In this document: one piece after another, positions 23,996-36,735 of the stretch
Numbering within the stretch: the stretch's first letter is position 1
How the letters are laid out: the number at the start of each line of letters is the position of its first letter
From: Coprinellus micaceus
Lineage: Eukaryota > Basidiomycota > Agaricomycetes > Agaricales > Psathyrellaceae
Assembly: GCA_951394405.1 (NCBI GenBank)
Contig: OX596335.1
Span: 186,001-250,000, forward strand
Length of the DNA stretch: 64,000 bases
Direction of reading: 5' to 3'
Made by a program: the position numbers and the translations under genes
The notes under the pieces: generated by a model
Databases searched by the model: none
The model's input: only the letters and a program-made list of their open reading frames with translations
What the model was told of the DNA's origin: nothing

Positions 23996-24731
23996 GCACC
24001 CTTGAAAAGCTAACAGATGGCATAACAGGCCGAAGATACGTTGACCAGTCCCATCCAAAGGTGTGCACCTTTCCCAGAGAGAGTACATCAAGGCAAGACC
24101 TAACATTCGAGATGCATAGCCTCGCAACAATGTACGCCGCTTTATGCGATCCATGCCTGGTTATGATTTGACGCACCTTGCAGACTTAGTGCGGTCGTCA
24201 TACCCATTCTCTCCCAAAGATTCCTTCTAAGGATCCGAACAATCGACACACTGGGGTCAGCTTCCTTCGCCTCCAACATTCTTTTCGCATCAGGCCCCGG
24301 CCAAAGTAACGACGAAGCCCTCCCTCGCCACGCCGGTAGCTTGCAAGTGGGTATACTGGAACGTGGTATCCATTCACCTTCACACCTCGACTGAGATTCC
24401 GACCGTTACGGGTCGCACCCCGAGGAGCGTTTTCATTCCGCAGTGATTTTTTTCCGGCCGTCTTTCAGGGTCGGAGTGAACGGTGGTCTCCGTGTCCAGA
24501 CGTGTCTATCAAGTGTCTCTGTATATTCACCAGAAATTTTTCGAATCGCACCTCGCGTTAGACTCGTACTCAGGGCGTTTCCGAGTCTCCCAGTCTTTCT
24601 CGGTATGAACTCGTCGGCATCACTAAACAGGGTGAAATCGGACTAAATTCTTGGGCGCTAAATTCCGTTATCACGTAAAGCGAGGTAAATTCGTCCGATC
24701 CTGGTACAACAGAACCTTCACCCAATCAACC
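23996..24731. other. Intergenic region before the F-box gene
   Basis: May hold the last exon or exons of the DUF6533-like gene (an open stretch runs to about 24171) and the F-box gene promoter. Nothing else recognised. Confidence 0.35.
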
Positions 24732-26414
24732 ATGACGAGCCCCATCGATTCAACCATCCAGCGCATCCCCGCCGAGATATTGCTGTCATTCTTCTCAGAA
24801 TGCGTGCCAATTCCGACTGGAGACAATCCAGGGCCAACCTTATCCCATCGACACCCCGCCGTCGTCCTCAGCCACGTGTCTCGTACATGGCGCCAGCTGG
24901 TACTCGAAACTCCTTCATTGTGGTCTGGAATGCACATCCAAACTCCTGGCTCAAATAGCTTCAGCAGGGGCCGCGCTGAAGAGTGGCATACTGAACCCAA
25001 CCGAACGGCAAAGTCTAAGGACGCCGTCGAGGCGTGGGTAGCGAGGTCGGCAGAGCAGCCACTCACCATCGTGCTCGACCTCCCTGACACCTCCAATATC
25101 TGGCACTTCCAGGCACAAAGCGCTTGCGAACAGATCTGTACGGATATACTCACAGCACTGTTCCTTTGCGCAAACCGGTGGATGCGCCTCCACATCAACC
25201 TTGCACTTCCTGCTTCATCATCCGTGCTTTTCATGCGCACTTGCGGCACCCTCCCTGCCAATCAACTCTCAAGTCTCGAAGCCCTCTCCATCAACCTTGT
25301 CCATTTTAGGCGTCCAATGTTCGGCGACGTCGGTAGTGATACAATCTTCGCAAAGAGTCTGTTCTTTGGGCCCTCGCTGCGTCATGTAAGGTTGGAAGGG
25401 TGCTGGATAATCGGTGATGGGTTCAGAGGCGCCATTCGGGGTTGGGCTTCCCTGACGGATCTAGAAATTAGCCCATCCCATTCCGATGGCAATGACGCCC
25501 TCTTCGATGCCTCCAACCTGGTCTACCTTTTCGAAGCGTTTCCGCTGCTCCAGAGAGCGAAATTCCTGCTCGCATTCCGCTGGTTTTCGAACGATGTTGC
25601 CGAGCGTGCCGTCCCAATCGTCGTTCCCCAGCTCAAGTTTCTATCCCTTGGAGGCCAACCGATGGGGCCTGGGCTAGCCCAGTCCCTCGTCCTTCCATCC
25701 CTTCAGGCCCTGTCCCTGGTTTTCGATCCTTATCGGACCCCCGCCGACAATGGCCCACCTGATGCCCATTCCCGCTTTCACGAAGGCATTCTGGAGTTCC
25801 TCCGAAGATTTGGACTGCAGCTAAAATCCCTTGCGTTGAACCACGACATGCTCCCTGCTGCATCCTTCCCTTCCTGCCTCGACATGCTCAACAACGACCG
25901 GGTCGAATCCCTCAGCTTAATAAACAAGTACTTCCCTCACACGCAAACGGAACCCGGTCCATTCACCAGTGCAGTACGGGCGATGCGGGCGGTGCGGGGA
26001 GTCCAGGACCGTAAGGCCCTCACATACCTTGCGCGGCCGGGGGTGTTTCCTAGATTGAAGCGGCTGGAGATGAGTGTCAGGAACCAGCCCCTGGACAGGA
26101 AATGCGAGATGGCGCTTGTAGATGTCGTCGCGGCACGCAGGAGACAGATACAAACGAGCAAGGATCACTCCAACCAAGGAACAGAAGCTTACTCGGGGGG
26201 CCGAGATGAGGCCGAGAACGACAGCGAGTCGAGTACACCGAGGCCCATCGAAGACGTCCATGTCACCTTTATCTGGGCTAGAGGCTTCAAGATAATCGAT
26301 GAACTAGGCAATAGAGGGGTGGACCTGGTTTCCGATCCATTCAGCATTCGCCTGAACTACCCCGAATCCTGCGACGTGATGGGAGAGCGTACACTGGGGC
26401 GGTGGGTGGTTTGA
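24732..26414 (+). CDS. F-box domain protein, single exon
   Basis: Uninterrupted 560-residue frame. Residues ~8-60 form an F-box-like domain (IQRIPAEILLSFFSECVPI ... VVLSHVSRTWRQLVLETPSL), with the conserved I-P-x-E-I-L start and V-S-x-x-W-R-x-L-V-L-x-T-P-x-L-W end. The body has leucine-rich strands (LSSLEALSINLV, LRHVRLEGCWI, LKFLSLGGQ) suggesting an LRR-like receptor region. By family it would be a substrate receptor of an SCF E3 ligase. The start at 24732 is chosen because the F-box begins just after it; the upstream in-frame ATG at 24651 gives residues unlike the family. Lack of introns differs from most genes here but is common in expanded agaric F-box families. Confidence 0.87.
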   Translation: MTSPIDSTIQRIPAEILLSFFSECVPIPTGDNPGPTLSHRHPAVVLSHVSRTWRQLVLETPSLWSGMHIQTPGSNSFSRGRAEEWHTEPNRTAKSKDAVEAWVARSAEQPLTIVLDLPDTSNIWHFQAQSACEQICTDILTALFLCANRWMRLHINLALPASSSVLFMRTCGTLPANQLSSLEALSINLVHFRRPMFGDVGSDTIFAKSLFFGPSLRHVRLEGCWIIGDGFRGAIRGWASLTDLEISPSHSDGNDALFDASNLVYLFEAFPLLQRAKFLLAFRWFSNDVAERAVPIVVPQLKFLSLGGQPMGPGLAQSLVLPSLQALSLVFDPYRTPADNGPPDAHSRFHEGILEFLRRFGLQLKSLALNHDMLPAASFPSCLDMLNNDRVESLSLINKYFPHTQTEPGPFTSAVRAMRAVRGVQDRKALTYLARPGVFPRLKRLEMSVRNQPLDRKCEMALVDVVAARRRQIQTSKDHSNQGTEAYSGGRDEAENDSESSTPRPIEDVHVTFIWARGFKIIDELGNRGVDLVSDPFSIRLNYPESCDVMGERTLGRWVV

Positions 26415-26606
26415 GGGTATCGAACACCACACTTCAAGTCATCGGGGAGAAGGCATCTAGCCCGAGGCGCGGTCGAACTGATTGAAACCGGTGAGGATGA
26501 CAACTTAAGATCGGTCATCGGCTGTATGTAACCACTACCACTCGTAATGATCAAATCTATGGCCGTACAATGGCCGTACGACTCTCATTTCGGCAACGAG
26601 AAGGCA

Positions 26607-26613
26607 ATATAAG
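26607..26613 (+). promoter_or_regulatory. TATA-like element of SDR gene 1
   Basis: ATATAAG about 85 bases before the ATG at 26696. Confidence 0.45.
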
Positions 26614-26695
26614 GGACTCAGGTATATTACTGGCACGAGGCTCTCTTCTACATCATCTCCACTCCCCACATCTCGCATCGCATCCCGTCCCAAAG

Positions 26696-28071
26696 ATGCC
26701 AGCTCTCCCTTCAACCAACTCCAGCCCCACGATCCTCATCACAGGCGCCAACGGCTATATCGGCACCTGGGCGGTCAAAACCACCCTCGAGCGAGGCTAT
26801 TCAGTTCGCGCCGTTGTCCGTGCCGAATCCAAGTCCGTATCCCTGAGAGCGCTATTTGGGAAGTACGTAGAGGATGGCAAGTTGGAGTTTAAGTACGTCG
26901 AAGATTTGACCAAGGATGGGGCGTACGACGAGGTGGTGAGGGACGTTGATGCGATTCTTCACATCGCATCGCCGTTGCCTTCGCAGAGTTCGGATCCTCA
27001 AGGTACGCCCAGAGCACTGTGGCTGCCTGACTAGAGGGGTATTGGGCTGACCGGGAGCTGGGGGTGTAGATACGATTCGCCCAGCGGTGGAGGGGACTCT
27101 TGGTATGCTCAAGAGCGCGATGAAGACTGGGTAAGCTTCACAAACCCGGAACAGCGCGGAATCGACACGGAATAATCTGACCTGCTCTAGGAACAATGTC
27201 AAGCGGGTCGTCATCACCTCAAGTACCGCCGCGGTCGTGATCAACGACCTTGAAGAACCTCGGACATTCACTGAAGCGGACTGGAACGAGGGCGTGATCA
27301 AGCAAGTTGAGGAAGGAGGGAGCAGCGTACACTACTTCTTATTTTACAGGGCTAGCAAGATTCTGGCAGAGAAAGGTAAGTGTTGATCGGTAGGTGTTGA
27401 TCTCTATCGACGACCCCAGGTGACACGAGCTCATATGGGCTTTACAAGCTGCGTGGAACTTCTACAACACCCACAAACCCTCCATTTCCTGGGATGTGAC
27501 TACAATTAATCCTCCCTACGTTTACGGCCCCTCGCTCGAGCCCGATATCGTATCGCCTTCCAGCATCGGAGGTACACAGCAGCTTTGGTGGAACAAAGTC
27601 ATCGACATTCCTTCTGAGGGTCTGACGAAAGAGGCCTTGGGAGTGAAGGGCGGACATACTTGGGTTGATGTCAGGGATCTCGCCGAGGCGCACGTGAGGG
27701 CACTGGAGAAGGAAGAGGCGGGTGGGGAAAGGATCATTACTTCGGGAGGTGAGCATCCGTTTCTCATGTTCCTCTCCCTCGCGTACTGACGGGGTCGATG
27801 GGATGAAGGCCCGTACATCTGGCAAGAATGGCTCGACGTCGCAAATACTCTCGCCCCCCCTACGATCCGACCAACTTTGCCCATAGGCTACCCAGAACTC
27901 ACCTCCGGCAGCATCCCATACCACATCCAACTGGACGCCAGTAAGAGTGCGCGCTTACTCGGGCTAAAGTACAGAACGAAGGAAGATCTGGTGAGAGGCG
28001 TTTGGGTGGATGTCGAGCGGAGAGGTTGGTTGGAGGGTTTGGCGAAGAAGGCTTCCGAAGTGGGATTATGA
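26696..28071 (+). CDS. NAD(P)-dependent epimerase/reductase (extended SDR, Gre2/DFR-like), copy 1
   Basis: Five exons (first 26696-27002; later exons start near 27070, 27191, 27450 and 27808) give about 355 residues. The N-terminal Rossmann motif is ILITGANGYIGTWAVK, followed by RAVVRAESK for cofactor phosphate or ribose contact. VVITSSTAAV carries the catalytic Ser/Thr and FYRASKILAEKAAW the YxxxK pair. INPPYVYGPSL and HTWVDVRDLAEAHVRALE are typical of the dihydroflavonol-reductase/Gre2/cinnamoyl-CoA-reductase group. Such enzymes reduce aldehydes or ketones with NADPH in the cytosol; the substrate is unknown. It forms a same-strand tandem pair with 28519-29917. All introns are GT-AG. Confidence 0.9.
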
Positions 28072-28518
28072 GTTGGCGTCAGATAAGCAGGATCCGAGGA
28101 AAGAGAAGGGCAGTATACCATTAGATGAAACGATGTATTCAGTTCCCGTTCTAGTGCCTGCAAGTGGAAGGAGGTGAGGTAATCGGAGAACATATTCGGA
28201 AATGAAGGAACAAATGTGGGTGTGTTGATAAGAGGATATTTGAATGCGTCAGTGGACTCTGTCGGCGATAGCATCTGTGCTCAAGAAGCCCAATCACCCC
28301 GGAATACATTCGCATGCACCCAGCTGACTCAACACGCTTCTCCTATGACCAAGTGGAAATTAAGCGCCCGATGACGCCATGGCCGATCCCCGCATTCGGT
28401 GGCTTGCGTCCCTCCTATTCCTTCCGTTTGTGCTTTCCCGAAACCTGCAGGGCTCTTGAGGTATAAATAAGGGGGTTCAAAACCCAAGAACCCTCCAACT
28501 TTGTATCCTCGAAGAAAT
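28072..28518. other. Spacer and promoter between the two SDR genes
   Basis: About 450 bases with 3' flank of SDR 1 and the promoter of SDR 2, including a clear TATA box at 28462. No gene seen. Confidence 0.5.
28462..28470 (+). promoter_or_regulatory. TATA box of SDR gene 2
   Basis: TATAAATAA lies 57 bases before the ATG at 28519. Confidence 0.65.
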
Positions 28519-29917
28519 ATGCCCGCTCTTCCACCCCCAACCGAAACTCCCACCGTCCTCGTCACAGGCGCGAACGGCTATGTTGGCACATGGGTCCTCA
28601 AGACTCTCCTCGCCCGGGGCTACACCGTCCGCGCCGTTGTCCGATCTCAGTCCAAGGTCACCGAGCTGAAGGCCCTCTTCCCCTCGGCGACTGAGGAGCC
28701 GGCAAGCGGAAAGTTCGAATTCGCCCTCGTCCCGGACTTAGGGGAGGATGGAGCGTACGACGAAGCGGTGAAGGGCGTTGACGGGATTTTACATTTAGCG
28801 TCCCCGCTGGCGAAGCCCTCTGAGGATCCGGATGGTGAGTTTGACTTCGCTCACGAGGGAGGATGTCGATTAACTGGAGGTCCCTATTGCAGAAATCATT
28901 CGACCAGCTGTAAATGGGACTGTCGGTATCCTCAGGAGCGCTTTGAAGAACGCGTGAGTGCCAGTGTTCCATCCCTAGGAAAGCTACCTCACCATGATTA
29001 CCCGATAGGAAGAACCTCAAGCGGGTCGTTATTATCTCAAGTGTTGCAGCAGTGATTAGCCCGAAACCTGAGCCCGCGACATTCAGCGAGGATGACTGGA
29101 ACGACGTTGCGGTGAAGAATATTGAGAAAGCGAGAGAGAGGATCGCTGCTGGGAAGCCAAGTGGGGCTTCGCCTTTCGATGTGTATAGGGCGAGCAAGAC
29201 TCTGGCTGAGAAAGGCGAGTAGTTCTGTCTCGTATAGGAAGTAGGTTCGTGCGTGACTGAGGCTCAACAGCTGCATGGGAGTTCTACAAGGACAACAAGT
29301 CCGCAATTGGCTGGGACGTCGTCACCATAAACCCACCATTCGTGAGTCTCACATAATCTCCCCTAGAAGTGATGTGTAGGCTGACGAATCTCTGACCCCA
29401 GATCTACGGTCCACCACTATACACTGTGGCTTCTCCTTCAGACCTCGGAGGAACCCAGGGGATGTGGTACAACACCGTCATCGACAATAGTACAGAGAAG
29501 ACCAAAGATGGGCTTGGGATATCGTCTACGAATGCGTGGGTCGACGTGAGGGATGTATCCGAGGCGCTCGTCCGAGCTCTCGAGAAAGAGGCTGCAGGTG
29601 GTGAGAGAATCCTCGTTTCGGCTGGTACGTCCTCCCAAGCGTCCTTCAAGTCCAGAGAAAGGCCAATTTATACGAGCACAGGTTCTTATATCTGGCAAGA
29701 GTGGGTCGATGTCGCCAACAAGTTGTACCCGTCAGTCGCCCCAGAGTCGACATATTCCCTGACCAAAGGATTCCCAGAGTTGACAGCTTCGGAAGTCGTC
29801 TACCCAATCACGCTCGATACGGGCAAAGAAGAACGAATTCTTGGGGTAAATTTCCGCAGTACCGAGGAAACGACGAAAGATATATTGGTTGGTGCTGTCG
29901 AGCAGGGATGGATTTGA
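28519..29917 (+). CDS. NAD(P)-dependent epimerase/reductase (extended SDR, Gre2/DFR-like), copy 2
   Basis: Six exons give about 355 residues, paralogous to the gene just upstream. Motifs are VLVTGANGYVGTWVLK, RAVVRSQSK, VVIISSVAAV (catalytic Ser), VYRASKTLAEK (YxxxK), INPPFIYGPP and NAWVDVRDVSEALVRALEKE, and it ends VGAVEQGWI. One intron (29215-29270, between AEK and AAWEFYK) starts with GC instead of GT: the donor is AAAG followed by GCGAGT, where copy 1 has GTAAGT at the same place. Without splicing there the frame hits TAG at once. The GC-AG reading restores the expected protein, so I treat the gene as intact with a non-canonical intron. An extra intron separates NPPF from IYGP relative to copy 1. 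Confidence 0.88.
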
Positions 29918-30200
29918 CATAAGTCGAGGGAGGGGTCGATTCTAGTCAAGAAGTGCGAGTTCGTGTCGAGGCCCATGTCCGATAATCAGTACGCTTGGAT
30001 GAATGACGCGGGCGAGTAGCAGCTGCTCTGGAGTTCGTCTTGAGGTGGGAGAATGCAACCATAGCGTTCATGAAGAGGTTCGAGTTCAACAAACAAAAAC
30101 AAAAAATTCTCGCCAGCGGGGCGCTATTTTAAACCCCGACGACTGGGCGCTTGCGTCCCCTTTTCGTCTCTTGGACCGCGCCATCCCCTTCAGCCACATC
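29918..30200. other. Intergenic, upstream of the tRNA gene
   Basis: Contains an A-rich CAAACAAAAACAAAAAA stretch near 30090-30107. Nothing else seen. Confidence 0.35.
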
Positions 30201-30272
30201 GGCCGCCTGGCGAAATGGCATCGCGTCTGACTACGAATCAGGAGATTGCAGGTTCGACCCCTGCGGTGGTCA
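30201..30272 (+). tRNA. tRNA-Arg(ACG): tRNA-Arg (anticodon ACG)
   Basis: A full cloverleaf can be drawn over 72 nt. The acceptor stem is GGCCGCC paired with GGTGGTC (30265-30271; two G-U pairs), with discriminator A at 30272. The D stem is GCGA/TCGC, the anticodon stem TCTGA/TCAGG encloses the loop CTACGAA, and the T arm is GCAGG-TTCGACC-CCTGC. The anticodon ACG is read as ICG after editing and decodes CGU/CGC/CGA arginine codons. There is no intron. The CCA end is not encoded. A run of six T follows for pol III termination. Confidence 0.93.
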
Positions 30273-30278
30273 TCGATA

Positions 30279-30286
30279 ACTTTTTT
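30279..30286 (+). terminator. RNA polymerase III terminator of tRNA-Arg
   Basis: An oligo-T run seven to ten bases after the mature tRNA 3' end. Confidence 0.7.
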
Positions 30287-30627
30287 GTGTGATTTGGGTC
30301 CACTATCTCCCGGAATCCCTAATGTCCGATGATGTCATCCATGATCCTTGGGTCTTTGACGAGTTTAACCGTCGTCCTCCAGACCCTCCGCCCCTCGCGC
30401 ACCCAGACTGTGAGTACAGTAGCAGCCGGCACATAACGACGCCAGAACCCACCTTTCTTACTAACCTTCTTGAAGATCCGGACCGGTCTGGTACAGAAGG
30501 CTAACAGCACCCAGGGATTGAACGAACACCGCTCCGGACCGCTCCATGCAGATATAAAATACCATCCTCCTCCTTGCCCACGACCTTCATCAGACGTGTC
30601 TATCGCTCAAGAAACGAGGTACAAACC
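30287..30627. other. Promoter region of PEBP gene 1
   Basis: No gene; contains the TATA box at 30552 and the leader of the PEBP gene. Confidence 0.45.
30552..30558 (+). promoter_or_regulatory. TATA box of PEBP gene 1
   Basis: TATAAAA about 70 bases before the ATG at 30628. Confidence 0.6.
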
Positions 30628-31342
30628 ATGTCCAGCGACCTAATCGCATCCATCCTCTCCTCCCTCAAAGAATCGGGCGTTATACCTGACGTCATTCCTT
30701 CATCCCTCGACTTCACGCCCTCCGAATTCTTCACAGTCGCCTACCCCTCGAAAACCCTTACCGATGTTGGAACTAAGTTCACGAAGGATGAAACGCAGCA
30801 GGAACCCGAGCTCTATCTCACAGATAACGACGAAGGAGAGGCTGCAGCGGAGGAGACATACACCTTGGTTATGACAGACCCGGACGCTCCTTCGCATGCT
30901 GACCCCAAGTACGGACAATGGAGACACTGGGTGGTGAGTCCCCTTCTATCTGAGGTGTGAGGCGTTGGGTATGACATAGGATTTGGTACTGTAGATCCCT
31001 GGTTTGAAGATCCAGAGCGGCGCGAAGGGCGCTACTGCCCTCCAAAAGACGCGGGCCTCGCTGACACCCTATTTTGGCCCCTCACCTCCTCCTGGGAGTG
31101 GGCCTCATCGCTATGGTACGTAACTAGCCCAAAAGCGCGAAGATTTAGCTACTTAAATACTGGATCTACCAGTTTTCCTCTTGTTCGAGGAACCTACACC
31201 CGATTACCTTATCGCCACCGAAGCTGTCGAGCACAGTGGCGAGTTCACCTCTCGCAGGAACTGGAATGCTTTGAAGTTCGCAGACGAATATGTTTTGAAG
31301 CTTTTAGGAGTCAACTATTTCGTCTGTGAGGTCCCCGCTTAA
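30628..31342 (+). CDS. Phosphatidylethanolamine-binding protein (PEBP/carboxypeptidase Y inhibitor-like), copy 1
   Basis: Three exons (30628-30933, 30995-31115, 31173-31342) give about 198 residues. PEBP signatures are YTLVMTDPDAPS with D-P-D-A-P of the ligand pocket, the H of YGQWRHWV, and GPHRYVFLLFEEP, the second hallmark block. The C-terminus is FADEYVLKLLGVNYF. The N-terminal extension resembles yeast Tfs1/Ic, which inhibits carboxypeptidase Y and modulates Ras signalling; either role here is inference. No signal peptide, so probably cytosolic. It is the intact member of a tandem pair; the second copy (31686-33508) is split by a transposon. Introns fall at the same codons in both copies. 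Confidence 0.93.
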
Positions 31343-31685
31343 ATTCAACTTTGCGTACAAGTACTACGTGTGAAGTCTGCCCTCTGATATCACTTTGGGG
31401 TACGTCGGCCCCTTCCCATCGACGATCCTCGCGTGGGACGCAGACTTGACAGAATCTGCCTGTCTCCTGTCACACTCCAGCGGCTCTACCCAGACCTATC
31501 ATTCAAAAATAAGGGCAGGTGGACCTCCCCGCCCCAGGACAAATCGCCCCTCCATGGGTACTTGAGTCCTGGCGGGATACCCGATTCAAGCGTTCATGGT
31601 GATGTCATTGGTGCAAGAGGGGCGTATGGCCGAAACCTTCTCAAATCCTGGGACACCTCTCCTCTCTCCCTTCCAGCGAATCGTC
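31343..31685. other. Spacer between the two PEBP genes
   Basis: About 340 bases; presumably the promoter and leader of PEBP copy 2. No clear TATA box and no gene seen. Confidence 0.4.
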
Positions 31686-33508
<1,823 letters not shown>

Positions 33509-34551
33509 CTTCGAAATGAAGTACTCGCCTGTGGCTTGAATACACGATTGACGTAGACTTCACACTCGTGTAACCAATAACACATCCCCGCGCTACCTAT
33601 GCGGTGCCGCAGCTTCTCAATGCTCTTGTCCATCATCCGTGATTTTGCTCGCTCTCCACATGTCCCCAGTTGTTCTGAGGTCCGTCGTATCGCTCTCTCA
33701 TGCAGAATCAGATAACGGAGCATAGCAACGAAAGAGTGAAATTCCACTGGTAATATTGACCCATGTTCTTAATTGAGGAGCGCCTTTTCACCTGGGTTTG
33801 CGTGAGGTAGTCGAGCGGCGATGGGTCGTGGGACGCGATGTGTCCGGATATGGATCGTCGTCGTCTACCCCGCATCCATTCGGGCGTTCGCCACCGATGA
33901 TCACTTGCCTTTCCCCACATCGATGGCATAGACGTTCTACCCCATGGCACCGGACACAATGGACCCAGCAGGACCCACTTAGCGCTTCTATCTACCCGTA
34001 GCGGAGCGACCATTCTTAGGCCAAGTACAGACCAAGTACAGACGTGGCAAACAGCGCTCGAATCCTTGGAGGCGTAACTGGCACTTGCATGGGCGGTATT
34101 CACGATGGCCTCAAGCAAGCGAATAGCTGAGTACGGTTGCTGACGGAGAGCGCTTCTATGTAAAACATAGCCCCAGGTGCTCATGATGATGCCCCCGAAG
34201 CCCATTCATTCCTGTGATTCTCACTTCGGGGATCGCGTGGCCATTCAGCCTGTCGTGGATCCATTTCTATCCACAACGGTATGATGAACTATGTTTTGTT
34301 CAACCCTCCTTCGCCGACCGGGTTGCTTCTTCTCTTTCCAATTCCATCCATACTCGTCCAGCCGAAGGACGCTGGGCATCGAGAACTGTAGGGTTCTGTG
34401 AGAACCACCAGGTATGTCCTTTCAATCACAAGCTCTGTGTTTCGCCGTTGTTTACCCCCACATCCCAGCAGGGGTATATAAGCGCTCTACAAGGTCTCCT
34501 CAATCTAGCAGGTCATCCGCCCGCCTCTTCAGCGTCGCCATCTTCAGCACC
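33509..34551. other. Intergenic region and amylase promoter
   Basis: About 1 kb without a gene. The TATA box of the amylase gene is at 34475. Nothing else recognised. Confidence 0.4.
34475..34482 (+). promoter_or_regulatory. TATA box of the alpha-amylase gene
   Basis: TATATAAG about 75 bases before the ATG at 34552. Confidence 0.65.
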
Positions 34552-36614
34552 ATGCAAGCCAAGTTCGCCGCGCTCCTGGCGCTCGTCACTGCCGCTACGG
34601 CCATCCCGACACGACTTGCATCCGACTCTGACGCGTTCAACGTTACTCGGCGAGAGCCCAGCACGTCGAAGAAGGTCATCGTCCAGATGTTCGGTTGGAA
34701 TTGGGACAGCATTGCCGCCGAGTGCACGAACTTCCTCGGCCCTGAAGGCTATGGCTTTGTGCAAGGTTAGTTCACCCCCTACCTCGTGACCTGCCGATTA
34801 GCGCTGACCCGACTCCATGGATCTCAGTTAGCCCACCGTCCGAACACATCACTGGGTCTCAATGGTGGACTGACTATCAGCCTGTCTCGTATACTTTGAC
34901 CTCGAAGCGCGGCAACAGAGGCCAGTTCCAGAAGTACGTCCTGCAGTCCAACCCATTTTCGATCGTATGCTCATCTTCCCCCCTCATAGCATGGTGAACA
35001 CTTGCAAAAACGCTGGAGTCGGTATCATCGCTGGTGAGCAGCCTCTTCTCAAGCTGAGCGCCCTACCGTTGCTCATAACTACGCTGCAGATACCATTTGG
35101 AACCACATGGCCGGGATCGACTCTGGCACTGGTGTTGGAGGCAGCGGGTTCACCCACTATGTTTACTATGGCACATACCAGTGGCAGGTTTGTCGTTTCA
35201 CCTCGCCTGGCGTCTGACGCGGAATGTCGAATTGCTGAACTACGTCAAACTATCAGGACTTCCACCACTGCGGTCTGACATCTAATGATGATATCCAGAA
35301 CTACGGTGACCGCCAACAAGTGCAGACTTGTGAGCTCGTGAACTTGGCTGAGTGAGTTCCATAATTTATCTAGGGGAGTGTACGAACAAGGTTCTAACCC
35401 CCGACCCCAATAGCCTTGCAACCGACACGGAATACGTCCGTGGGCGCCTTGCTCAATACGCCAACGATCTCCTTTCGCTGGGAGTCGACGGTCTCAGGCT
35501 TGACGCTGCCAAACGTGAGTACCCAGTATCAAGCATAGCGTAGAAACGACGGCCCTGACACGCAATTTGCAGACATTGCTTCTGGAGATATTGCCAATAT
35601 CATCAGCAGACTGTCGAGGCGACCCTACATTACACAGGAGGTCATCTATGGCGGCGGGGAACCCATTCAGCCAAGCGAGTACACTGGCAATGGTGACGTC
35701 CAGGAGTTTAGGTACACGTCGACTATCAAGGACGCATTTTTGAACGGTGATATCTCTGGTCTGCAGGACTTCGGAAATCGAGGTTCGTCTGGATCATATT
35801 GCCTGGGTAGCAACCCGCTGAATCGTTCTATAGGGTGGATTGCTGGGAACGGTGCAAACGTTTTCGTTGCCAACCACGATACGGAGCGAGTAAGTACCAT
35901 CCCCTCCCTTTACAACATCGTTTTGACTCATAATGCACCCAGAACGGTGCCTCCCTTACTATCAACTCCCCCAGGAACTCCTACATCATCGCCAATATCT
36001 TCCTCCTTGCCCACCCTTACGGTACCCCCACCGTCCTATCTGCCTTCTCGTTCAGCGACAACGATGCTGGTGCACCCAACAACGGTACGCTCACCGATCC
36101 CTCCTTCCTTTAGCGACATCCGTCTGAGTATTTCGGCAGGATACGGAACTTGCTCAACAACTGGTGGCAGCGGTGGTTGGCGCTGCGAGCACCGTTACAT
36201 CGCTATTAGCGGTATGGTTCGCTTCCGAAACGCCGCTGGCTCGAACGGCTTGTCGAACTGGTACTCTCCTGCACGAGAGCGCATTGCATTCGGCCGTGGT
36301 AAGCTGAACCTTGGATCATGGACTTCTTGTAGTCTGACAGCGTTTTTTTTAGGCAACGCTGCCTACGTCGCCATTAACAACAGGGACGATTCCTGGTCGG
36401 ATACCTTCCAGACCTCCCTTCCTGCTGGGAACTACTGTGATGCTGTCAGCGGGAAGCCATCGGGTTCTGGATGTACTGGTTCTACGTGAGTACTAAATCG
36501 GTCTCCGGTGCTTCGACCTACTTACACCTCCTTTATAGCATCACGGTGGACGGCAACGGCAGGTTCACAACCTCGGTCTACGCTCGTAGTGCCGTTGCGA
36601 TCTACAGGCAGTGA
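34552..36614 (+). CDS. Secreted alpha-amylase, glycoside hydrolase family 13
   Basis: About ten exons from ATG 34552 to TGA 36612-36614 give roughly 470 residues. The N-terminus is a signal peptide ([20 protein letters not shown]). All four GH13 conserved regions are present: I in [14 protein letters not shown] in [12 protein letters not shown] with the nucleophile Asp; III in YITQEVIY with the acid/base Glu; IV in FVANHDTER with the transition-state Asp. The start of the barrel ([19 protein letters not shown] and [20 protein letters not shown]) resembles secreted animal/bacterial-type amylases rather than Taka-amylase. The C-terminal all-beta domain ([19 protein letters not shown]) is present; no starch-binding domain is seen. 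It hydrolyses internal alpha-1,4 bonds of starch outside the cell. Introns are short and GT-AG, one with a very T-rich acceptor near 36350. Confidence 0.93.
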
Positions 36615-36735
36615 GTGGAAGAGGATACGTTCGTTGTAGTGTATCAATGCAGCCAGTCGTGATCTTCGTGCCGTTCTATCTACGATAAATAAAAGAATAA
36701 GATAGTGTCCTCATGTCCATGGTATGATGCCGATG

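Noticed and set aside
28519..29917. SDR copy 2 as a pseudogene because of the in-frame TAG after AEK
   Set aside because: A GC-AG intron at 29215-29270 fits size, phase and the paralogue's junction, and no other lesion is present.
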